From contig OZ231127.1 of assembly GCA_965153355.1 (NCBI GenBank), positions 95,666,001-95,730,000 on the forward strand: a stretch of DNA of 64,000 bases. The letters run 5' to 3'. The notes under the pieces were generated by a model that ran no database searches, was not told the origin of the DNA, and worked only from the letters and a program-made list of their open reading frames with translations. Shown here in pieces: positions 1 to 64,000 of the stretch. Numbering within the stretch: position 1 is the first letter of the stretch; every line of letters starts with the position of its first letter. Source of the DNA: Flaccisagitta enflata. Its lineage: Eukaryota > Chaetognatha > Sagittoidea > Aphragmophora. The translations under genes and the position numbers were made by a program.

Positions 1-1494
1 TCCTCTAAGGCAGATATAGCAAATGTCTTCATGCACAATTTTAAGTCAAATTCCACTCCAAATAATCGCGAAAATGTTGACAGACTCAACCATCGATTCT
101 CATCTGCATACGCTGCTTATGTAAACAAGCACAATGAATCCTGTGACTGCAAATCGACTTACATTATGTTACCTGATGTAATTGAGGCACTCTCATCTCT
201 GAAAAAAGGTAAAAGCTCAGACGAGTCTCTCATATCAGCAGAACATCTCCACTATGCTCCACTGAATGTGTTGGTTAGAATCACAGATCTTTTCAACCAG
301 ATGATGAGACATGGTTACGTGCCAAGTCAATTCCGCTCTGGATTCATGGTGCCCATCATCAAAGATCAGCAAGGCAACGTGAGCGATCCTAACAATTATC
401 GAGGAATAACTATTTCTCCTATCATCTCCAAGTTATTTGAGCATGTGCTTAAGCGCGTTTACATCGATCACTTATCAACATCTTCTCATCAATTCGGGTT
501 CAAGAAGAAGAGTTCAACCGTTCACGCGTTACACTGTCTCAAAGAAACTGTGACTTATTACATAAACAATGACAGCCGTGTCTTTTGCTCATTTCTGGAT
601 GCGAGCAAGGCCTTCGACAGGCTTGTTCATTCAGGCCTGTTCATCAAACTCATTGATCGTAACACACCTCTCGTGTTCCTCGACATAATCATTTCATGGT
701 ATGATGGCCTTATTTGTCGGGTGAAATGGGACAACCACTACAGTGAATGGTTCCATATTTCTGCTGGAGTAAGACAAGGAGGTGTGTTGTCGCCAGACTT
801 TTACTCCATTTATGTCGACGATCTCATCAAAAAACTGAAACAGATGAATAAGGGGTGCCACTATGGTAAACATTTTGCAGCTGGCCTCTTCTACGCAGAT
901 GACATGGCGATTTTGGCACCGTCGATCAAGGGCCTGCAGCTACTGCTTAACGTTTGTGGCGAGTACTGCTTAGAATGGGACATTGCCTTAAATGCCAAAA
1001 AATCCCGAAATCTGGTCTTCGGCAAAAAGATCCATATAACGCACACTCTCACACTGAACGACAAACCGATTGATTGGACAGATAAGTGGCCTTACCTCGG
1101 CATCATGCTAAAAAGCAACAAAGTATTCGACTGCTGCATCACCGAACGCATTCGCAAATTCTATCGCTGCGCAAATTCAATACTCCGAATTGAAGGAAAA
1201 TCAAACGACATTGTCATGTTGCGGCTTCTTGAATCGCACTGCGTGCCAATTCTGACTTATGGCATCGAGATTGTGACTGTCAGCAACCGCGATGAACGGC
1301 GTCAACTTCGAGTGGCATACAACTCTCTTTTTCGACGGCTATTCGGCTACCGCTGGTCTGAGAGTGTCACGGCACTTCAGCAATTTTTGTCACGTCCCAC
1401 ATGGGAACAATTGATAGAATCGCGCTACGCAAAATTTTCAAACCGTTTACGTGCTTCGGATGCGTGTAACCTCGCACATGTTCTTTTGAACTGA
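1..1494 (+). CDS. Non-LTR retrotransposon reverse transcriptase (5' part outside window)
   Basis: The reading frame is open from base 1 through the ATG at 31 to TGA at 1492-1494, so the protein starts before the window. Numbered from that ATG, I see the DPNNYRGITI block (119-128), motif A FLDASKAFD (188-196), RQGGVLSP (248-255) and the catalytic YADD (288-291), followed by a thumb-like C-terminal region. This is the layout of LINE reverse transcriptases of the CR1/L2/Rex-like type. An endonuclease domain, if present, lies upstream of the window. The enzyme would copy element RNA at a nicked target site. No frameshift or internal stop is seen, so this copy is young or under selection. The clade assignment is inference. 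Confidence 0.9.
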   Translation, partial: SSKADIANVFMHNFKSNSTPNNRENVDRLNHRFSSAYAAYVNKHNESCDCKSTYIMLPDVIEALSSLKKGKSSDESLISAEHLHYAPLNVLVRITDLFNQMMRHGYVPSQFRSGFMVPIIKDQQGNVSDPNNYRGITISPIISKLFEHVLKRVYIDHLSTSSHQFGFKKKSSTVHALHCLKETVTYYINNDSRVFCSFLDASKAFDRLVHSGLFIKLIDRNTPLVFLDIIISWYDGLICRVKWDNHYSEWFHISAGVRQGGVLSPDFYSIYVDDLIKKLKQMNKGCHYGKHFAAGLFYADDMAILAPSIKGLQLLLNVCGEYCLEWDIALNAKKSRNLVFGKKIHITHTLTLNDKPIDWTDKWPYLGIMLKSNKVFDCCITERIRKFYRCANSILRIEGKSNDIVMLRLLESHCVPILTYGIEIVTVSNRDERRQLRVAYNSLFRRLFGYRWSESVTALQQFLSRPTWEQLIESRYAKFSNRLRASDACNLAHVLLN

Positions 1495-1877
1495 GTTTTT
1501 CTATTTGCTTCCTGTATTGCTCCTGTACTCTTATGTCTTGATGTTTTAGTTAGTTGTACTGCTACACATTTATTTATGTGTGAATACAATCATATATATA
1601 TACGAAGTTAAGAATTTCCTAAATTCGGCGAGGGTCGAGAGATTTCCCTGACTTCCCTTCTCTCTATATTCCTTTTCATTGACAGTGGTCGATATTGGAT
1701 ATCAACATGTCAATGTTTGGTACGTTTCGCGTACAAACAAAAGCGCGAAAAAGTTTTTGTGGGATTACTAGTGTGTCTTTATTGAGATGATCAAAAAACG
1801 ACAATATGCAAATAAGCCCTAATACGCAAAATCTCAAAAGCCGTGATGAAGACTTTTCGTTTCAATAAGTCTATGTT
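1495..1877. other. LINE 3' flank; no gene seen
   Basis: AT-rich sequence following the reverse transcriptase stop. It probably includes the LINE 3' UTR, but I cannot place the element's 3' end. A minus-strand AATAAA (1778-1783) is the nearest plausible poly(A) signal downstream of gene A, though it is about 840 bp past the stop. Confidence 0.3.
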
Positions 1878-2005
1878 TAAATGCGTCCTCGCACCTTTAC
1901 AAGAAATTACAGATGGTAAGTCCATCCTACTCTCGTTCTACTTGGCCTTGGCCTTGGCCATGGCCGTTGGTAAGTCTATCAAACTTTTGTTCTACTTGGC
2001 CTTGA
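1878..2005 (-). mobile_element. Degenerate hairpin-ended element, ATGCGTCC subtype
   Basis: Starts with a version of the ATGCGTCCTCGCA hairpin end and runs to several TTGGCCTTG words. It resembles the larger element at 7408-8359 but is worn. The internal unit with TTGGCCTTGGCC is partly duplicated. Confidence 0.35.
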
Positions 2006-2111
2006 TAATTGTTGATTGACCCACCCTATTCATTTCTCTTAACCTTCAAGATCACTCAATACCATCAACAAAACGAATACTATAGCACAATAATTAACGA
2101 GATCGATAGAC

Positions 2112-2294
2112 AAGTGTCAAGTGCAGGTGGGCAGGGGCCGTATTTGGGCAGAAGTAGTGAGGCCCAAAACCACAGAAACCCGGAAAAAGTAAAGCTTGAC
2201 GGACGGACCGATGGACAGACCGACAGACGGACCAACAGACGGACCGACGGAATGACAAAGCGGAGTGTAGAGTCGCGTAGCACGTGACTTAAAA
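2112..2294 (+). mobile_element. HINE-like hairpin-ended element, 5' end worn
   Basis: Contains the family blocks GGTGGGCAGGGGCC, GGGCAGAAGTAGTGAGGCC, a GACGGACCGACA-type core and the 3' hairpin GTCGCGTAGCACGTGAC. The usual ACAAGGCCGGATACACGG start is missing. It lies just downstream of gene A. Confidence 0.7.
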
Positions 2295-2430
2295 GAGAAA
2301 GTAGGTTAAATGCAAAAGCAACTATGAATCGGACTCGTTGACAAATTTCTATTCTAGATTCAAACTTTTTCAAAGTAAGAAATTCAACCAAAATGGACAA
2401 CAAAGGAAATTTCAATCTTCAATTTTCAAT

Positions 2431-2618
<188 letters not shown>

Positions 2619-2620
2619 AA

Positions 2621-33414
<30,794 letters not shown>

Positions 33415-33563
33415 TATGTGAAGAACAACACACACCTAACGTCTGTCCAAAAAAAAGTCACATTCTGAAACAAATTGGCTAAAAAGCTGCAATTCTTTTT
33501 GAAGTGGATACAGAATGTCTCAATATCATTTGTGAAGCTTTTTAAGACTTTTTGAGTTTAACT

Positions 33564-34150
33564 AACAGGGTGTGCAAAATTATCCGCACTGGGCAGTTAC
33601 TTTGCTTAAAAACCCTATAGAGAAAATTATTTTTGAAGGCATGAGGGGTAAAAGTAGAAAAGTATCTTTTTAAAACCAAAATCACAAAGAAATTTTTTTT
33701 AGATAAATTTTTTTTAGATGAATTTGACTCAGATAAAACACTCCTTAAAAAGATTTATCAAAAAAGAAGTAAAATTCTGTTGTTAATTTTTCATGCCCTT
33801 TAGGTCATGTTTATTTGCTTTTGTGAGCTGCATTGATGTTGATTTAACTTGCTTCCTTCAGCATAGTGTCTGTTAAGCTAAGAAAGTCACCATAGATAAG
33901 TTACAAATTCAAAAATCTATGATTTTGTAACCTATTTTGCTTATCAAATAAAATCCGGTCAAAATTAAAATATTTGCTTCAAATGATTTAACTCCCATAG
34001 TGACAAGGGACTTAGAAAAGACCTACAGTCAATTTTAGCTTCTAGTATAACTACCGGAGGTACTCTGGCTCAAATTTCATAATGCTAGGTCACTTTTAAG
34101 TATGGTTTTCATTCTATGAAGCAAGTGCGGATAATTTTGCACACCCTGTT
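33564..34150. mobile_element. 587-bp element with 27-bp perfect inverted repeats
   Basis: The left end AACAGGGTGTGCAAAATTAT (continuing to CCGCACT, 33590) is the exact reverse complement of 34124-34150. The flanks CTAA/TTAA outside CAGGG suggest a damaged TTAA duplication (piggyBac-like), but this is not certain. No coding capacity. Intergenic, just upstream of gene A. Confidence 0.85.
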
Positions 34151-34869
34151 AAGTATTCAGTCAATTTTTTTCATGTTATATGAACTGATTTACTTAATAT
34201 AACTGGTTAAAAAAAAAAAATTTTAAAGGAAGCAGTCCCTGAGTGTGCCAAAAAAATTTTACTTTTCTGTAACTTTTTTTAATTTTTTTTTTCAAATCAA
34301 AAAAAGTTTAAATTGATATTTGGTTTTGTATTCTTACAATTTCTTGTAGTTGCACATTGCACCCTTGATCACAGGGGTGTATATAAGACAGCAAGCAAGC
34401 TTGTAAAACGCTTGCCATTTATTGGGGGTTTCAAACTCAACATCTTTATTATATATGTATTACAAGTAATTCAGCGAAAAAATTGATACAAATTTGTACC
34501 TCAAAAAAAAAGTTGATGTTTTTTTTCAAAAAATAAAAAAATGAAAAAAAGTCCCTCTTCCTTCCATTCTTCTCCGAATATTCACTTAAAACTTTGCATG
34601 ACATCTCATTTTGATTTACTGATATCGAAAATACAAGAAGTTTTGTCTGTCCGTTCATCCATTCGCCCGTCGGTGCATGCGTCCGTCAATGCGTCCGACC
34701 ATGTGTCTGTCCATACGTCCTTCCCTCGGTCCATCCATCTGTTTGAATTTCCAGAACCCAGGAGTCCAAAAGTCCGAAAAAACGTGTGTGTGTGTGTGTG
34801 TGTGTGTTTGTGGGCGTGTGTAGGGGGAATGTAAATCCAGTCTTGAATATAAATCCAAGCTTCAATGCT

Positions 34870-35423
34870 CAGATCCCGGTCTCAGCTTTCAAATCTCAGT
34901 CATGAAGCCAAAATCCCAGCCTTGCGGCTAAAATTCATGGCAAAATTGCGGCTAAAATCACAGCCTTGGGGCTCAAATTCCAGCCTTGGGGCTCAAAATA
35001 CAGCCTTGGGGCTCAAACCCCAGCCTCGGGGCTCAAATCCCAGCATATTCGCTAGAATCCCAGCCTCAAGGCTCAAATCCAAGCCTGGAGGCTAAAATTC
35101 TAACATTGGGACTCAAACAAGCCTAGAGCCTCCCAACTTACTAAGCATAGGTGATAAGCCCCTTCGGGGCCGCTGCCCCTCTCACAATCACACATCCACT
35201 TATACTTATGTGGGGGCAATGGATACTGCTGACCATCGAACGCTTTTGCGACTACAACCCGCTTTGTCCGTCAGTCGGTTGGTTGGTCTGTCGGTCACAC
35301 TTTTATTTTTTTTATGATTTTATTTCTTTGACCTCACTGTTCCTGCCCAAATGATCTGGTGACCTCAAATATGGCCCCTGCCCACCCGCACGCGACTTCG
35401 GTAGCCGTGTATCCGGCCTTGTT
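34870..35423. mobile_element. Composite: 18-bp array, GC-rich module and HINE-like element
   Basis: (AGGCTCAAATCCCAGCCTTG)-type 18-bp units (34870-35125), then TAAGCCCCTTCGGGGCCGCT, GCTTTTGCGACT, a GGTTGGTTGGTC core, GGCCCCTGCCCACCCGC and GTGTATCCGGCCTTGTT. The order array-module-hairpin-core-end suggests a single element of minus orientation. Confidence 0.6.
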
Positions 35424-35634
35424 CCTTTACTTAGATGTTTTAAAATTGATCGAGAACCATCGTCAGGGTGACTATGAAGTTTCTATAGAAATGTATGGCA
35501 GAGAAAAAATTTGCAAAATAGAAAAATTGATTCCGATACAAATTCAATACAAACCCATGGCTCCCGATAAAAATGAAGGTTGCGCCATGGCTCGGGGCAT
35601 GTTACGCCAAACTTCACGCTTTAGCTTTCTTTTC

Positions 35635-35867
35635 TTTTAGTCGCGTGCTACGCGACTCTACACCCCGCTTTGTCCATCCGTCCGTCCGTCCATCCGTTGG
35701 TTGGCTGGTCTGTCTGTCGGTTCATCACACTTTTACTTTTTTTATCAATTTTACTCCTTTCAGTCGTTTTAAGTCATTTTAGAGTATGCTAAGTCATTCT
35801 CAGTCATTCTGAGTCATGCTAATTCATTCTGTAAGTCTCGCACGCGACTTATAGGTATTGGCCTTCT
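35635..35867 (-). mobile_element. HINE-like element, AGTCATTCT subtype
   Basis: Hairpin GTCGCGTGCTACGCGAC, CACCCCGCTTTGTCC, an AAGTCATTCT repeat, end CTCGCACGCGACTTATAGG and TTGGCCTT. Confidence 0.8.
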
Positions 35868-35954
35868 TTCTTTTTTTCTTTCTCGCTCACTTTCTATATT
35901 TGTCGCTTTTCCCCTCTTTCAATCTGTTTTTTTTTTTGTGTGTGTGTCTTTCTG

Positions 35955-36083
35955 TGTTTTTAATCGCGGGCACGCGACTCTACACCTTGCCGTGTCGGTT
36001 GGTTGGTTGGTCAGTTGGTCAGTCGCATTTCTGCTACTGCCCAACCGTCTGCAACTGGATTGCCTTGTATCTGGCCTTGTTTT
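35955..36083 (-). mobile_element. HINE-like element, CACCTTGCCGTG subtype
   Basis: Hairpin TCGCGGGCACGCGACTC, CACCTTGCCGTGTCGG, short core, end TTGTATCTGGCCTTGTTT. Shorter than its relatives. Confidence 0.75.
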
Positions 36084-36253
36084 TTTTTCGCTTCTTTTTA
36101 CCTCCTTTCTTTCCTATCTTTCTTTTAAACAAAAATCATAGAAAAAAGATCATTACAACCCGTTTCTTGATCATTTTTCTCGTAGAGAATTGATAATACT
36201 TTCTGCCTATTTTTCCTCCTTCTGGGCAGGAAGAAGGTCTGATGCTTTCACAT

Positions 36254-36432
36254 ACAGCTGTACCTCGCTCTAACGGACCTGCTTCAACGGGATTCCACCT
36301 AAAACATATTGATTCTTGGTCCATTCAATCATTTTTTTTTCTTATGTTGGCTATAATATAACAAAATTTTGCCTATAAGAGATAAAATTTGTTGGTCACT
36401 TGAAATCCGTTAGAGAGGGATTCAACTGTATA
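36254..36432. mobile_element. Short mariner/Tigger-like MITE
   Basis: TACAGCTGTACCTCGCTCTA at the left; TAGAGAGGGATTCAACTGTA at the right. Inverted, with TA at both borders. Confidence 0.7.
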
Positions 36433-36434
36433 GG

Positions 36435-36960
36435 GATATAAGTCCTCCTTCCTCTTGATGCCCTCAAACTCAAACCCTAGCCTTTTTCCCGTCCATTCTT
36501 CCATTCATTCATTTATAAATTCATTCATTCATTTTCTTTTTCTTTCTTTATTTATTTCTTTCTTTCTTTCTTTAGGCAAATGTTTGTAATTCTCTCATTA
36601 CTTTATCAACAGATTTAAGAAATTTTGAAATCAGATAATGAATGAACAAATGAATGAATCAAAGAATCTGAGATCTATGATTTGATTGAGTACTAGAAAA
36701 AGATTTCAAGATTTGTAAATGGAATTCTAGAGACTCAATTTCTTTTACAAAAAAATGAAGAAAGAATAGATAAATGAATGAATAAAAACATGAACAAATG
36801 AATAAATAAATGAAATAATAAATGAATGAACAAATGAATGAATTTATGACTGAAAGAATGAATGCATGGATGGACAAAAAAAAAATAATCAAATGAATTG
36901 ATGATTGCTTTTTAAGCAATAAAATGATAATTGTCAATCTTTACAAAATTCAGTCAGCCT
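36435..36960. repeat. AT-rich region with (CATT)n and (GAAT)n words
   Basis: Degenerate CATTCATT and CTTT runs (36500-36575) and GAATGAAT words (36635-36870). No gene. Confidence 0.6.
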
Positions 36961-37093
36961 GATGTGATGAGAGAGTGCCAGCCGGGCACGCCATCAGCAA
37001 AAACAGCGTGCCCGACAGTAAAACAGAGTGCCTTGGGCACGCGGGCACGCTCTAAATTAAGGCCTGGAAATAACTAAATCAAAAAAAATCAAA

Positions 37094-37644
37094 ATTCTAC
37101 AAGCAGTTCATGTTGTTGAGCTGTCTTGGGCTTCTATTGTTATCATTTTCAGCTTTGAAAGTTTACGTCTTGGTTGCCGCGCCTTACCTTGAACTTTCCA
37201 TGGGGCAATACAAACCCAAAAATTTCAAATTGCTCAAATCAAATTTTTGACAGCAGATTTTAAATCTGCATGAAAAACTGTCTGTTGAAAGTGCCTTTCA
37301 TTTTTCAAAATTCCTTTGGGATCTTTATCAAAATCCACACTAAAAATTCTTAAAAAAGGTAAGTTCAACGATTTTACAAAGAAATAGAAGGAAATGTATA
37401 TTTTGCGATATTTGACAGCACTTTTGACCACCTTCTAATAGGAATATCAAAAAAAGGAAAACACTTTCAATTGTCAGTTTTTTTCTGAAGATTCCAAATC
37501 TGCAGACCGAATTGGAATTTGAGTATTTTGAAATTTTGGATTTCCTATAGGGGTAAGGAAAATAGAAGATAAGGCGCGGCCACCTAAAAGTAGAATTTCA
37601 ATAGAAGCCTGAGACAGTCCGACAACATGGTCTGCTCGTAGAAT
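37094..37644. mobile_element. 551-bp foldback MITE
   Basis: ATTCTAC(A/G)AGCAG ends in inverted orientation; the arms of about 110 bp include CATGTTGT..G..CTGTCT..GGCTTCTATTG and GCCGCGCCTTA. No coding frame. Confidence 0.75.
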
Positions 37645-37681
37645 GTAAATTTATCGCTTTTTGTCATTTAGGTACAGGCTA

Positions 37682-37843
<162 letters not shown>

Positions 37844-37907
37844 ACCCGTACGCGAACAATCACACACAAACTCAGGCTTCAATTTTTACTTACATCTTTT
37901 TCCAGGA

Positions 37908-38120
37908 ACAAGGCCGGATACACAGGTACCCTAGTCGCGTGCGGGTGGGCAGGGGCCATAATTTAGGTCGTTGGAGCATTTGGGCAGGAGCAGTATGGCC
38001 AAAAACCCCATTAACGCCAAAAAAGTAAAGTGTGACGGACCAACGGACGGACCGATGGACGGATGGACCGACGGACGGACTGACAAAGCGGGGTGTAGAG
38101 TTGCATAGCACACGACTAAA
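37908..38120 (+). mobile_element. HINE-like hairpin-ended element
   Basis: ACAAGGCCGGATACACAGG start, GTCGCGTGCGGGTGGGCAGG, CATTTGGGCAGGAGCAG, a GACGGACCGATGG core, worn hairpin GTTGCATAGCACACGAC. Confidence 0.85.
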
Positions 38121-38310
38121 AACTAATTTGTATACCAATGTTAGTCAAAATCTGTTGAGCAGGATCTGGATTATCAACTGAGTAGTAAAATCCATCGTTT
38201 TGGGCTTCAACGTGGAGTGATTACTAAGTGTCAGAAGGTTCTATAACTGTAGGCATCAATTGTTTGCATTAAATAAATTCTTTAGCAAAAAATCGGTACC
38301 ACCAGGGTTA

Positions 38311-38450
38311 CCGTAAATTTTAAATTTGTGTGGAAAATGCAAAAAATGGAAAAATGAAGAACATCTGACTCGAGCAAAATAGCAGATCAATGATCAGATG
38401 TTCTTGGAAATACGAATTTCTTTTACGTAAAGCCGTTATAAAATTTACGC
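38311..38450. mobile_element. Foldback MITE with AAGAACAT core, copy 2
   Basis: CCGTAAATTTTAAATTTG pairs imperfectly with TAAAATTTACG; the centre pairs GAAGAACATCTGA with TCAGATGTTCTT. Confidence 0.6.
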
Positions 38451-38994
38451 CGGAGGTAATGTTTTTTTCAAAAATTGTATTTTTCTCATTTTTGAAAGAA
38501 CAAATTGGTGAAAACCCCACTTCTTACAAATTGAATTGGATAAAACTTGACATGCACTTTGTTGAGTTTCATGGAGCTGCGTCAAAAGGAAGATTGATTT
38601 TTAGGCCACCAAAATATACTACTCACATTATTCAGTTATTGATTATCAACTGACAGTGGACAAGATTTTTTTTAAAAGGGGCATAAGATATCAAAATGAA
38701 GGCTTGAAAAAAATATCATTTGTAATTAAAAAGTATATGAACGGATATTTTCTGTAGAATTGATATGAAAAATAAAACTTTGGCAGTAATATTCAATCAA
38801 TGAAGATGTTTGAAATATTTTCTTAGCTGAATTTTGATGTTTACCCAAATTTCCTCTCTTGTTTGGTATTTCACCGTGGTTAAAACCTCGCCAAGTGGCT
38901 GTTTTTCTGGCAACGACTGATGAGGGGGTAGTATAGGAGCCAATGAATTTTTTTACTGGGTCAAAAATATCAATTTTGAAGCACTATGAGGGCG

Positions 38995-64000
<25,006 letters not shown>

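Noticed and set aside
36961-37065. GGGCACGC/GCGTGCCC inverted words
   Set aside because: Short imperfect hairpins without a defined border or family member in the window.
38390-38653. Plus-strand open frame of 87 codons
   Set aside because: Overlaps the palindromic MITE and AT-rich sequence; no homology or splice context recognised.

Overview
The window reads as nuclear DNA of a metazoan, most likely an invertebrate. It has GT-AG spliced genes with long AT-rich introns, a non-LTR reverse transcriptase, a Penelope-like element with a GIY-YIG domain and a hammerhead-like tail, mariner-like MITEs, and an extreme load of microsatellites and minisatellites. I cannot name the species. No rRNA, tRNA, CRISPR or prokaryotic feature was seen.

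Two minus-strand genes can be pieced together exon by exon, because the splice sites and codon phases of neighbouring exons agree. Gene A (33414 down to 2621) has 11 exons and a continuous 741-residue frame. It is a homologue of HCN/CNG-type channels: S1-S2, S2-S4, S5, pore-S6, C-linker, cyclic-nucleotide-binding domain (CNBD), acidic linker, and a Ser/Thr/Arg-rich tail. Its filter reads AGAGRGD, its S4 lacks the arginine ladder, and its CNBD lacks the usual Glu and Arg of the phosphate-binding cassette. Gene B (from the right edge down to about 38995) is a second member in the same orientation, 5.6 kb upstream of gene A. It has a conventional GIGFGD filter, a long insertion in its CNBD, and an in-frame TAA in its S1-S2 exon. 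S3-S5 were not located.

Layout: 1-1494 LINE reverse transcriptase; 2.6-9.9 kb 3' half of gene A; 11.2-11.9 kb pore and S5; 12-14.5 kb minisatellites; 15.1-18.7 kb a foldback element; 18.9-19.1 kb exon 2; 19.1-33.0 kb gene A intron 1, full of repeats; 33.0-33.4 kb exon 1; 33.4-39 kb intergenic MITEs and repeats; 39-51.2 kb 3' half of gene B, with a Penelope-like element and a 159-bp satellite in its introns; 51.3-64 kb gene B 5' introns, with many short elements.

Two features dominate the non-coding DNA. First, several short introns consist almost wholly of microsatellite. Second, about 30 copies of a short non-autonomous element share one end ending GGCCTTGTT and one end with a GTCGCGT/ACGCGAC hairpin, with variable tandem repeats in the core. 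This resembles Helentron-associated (HINE) elements. The convention used here is that the hairpin end is 3'.
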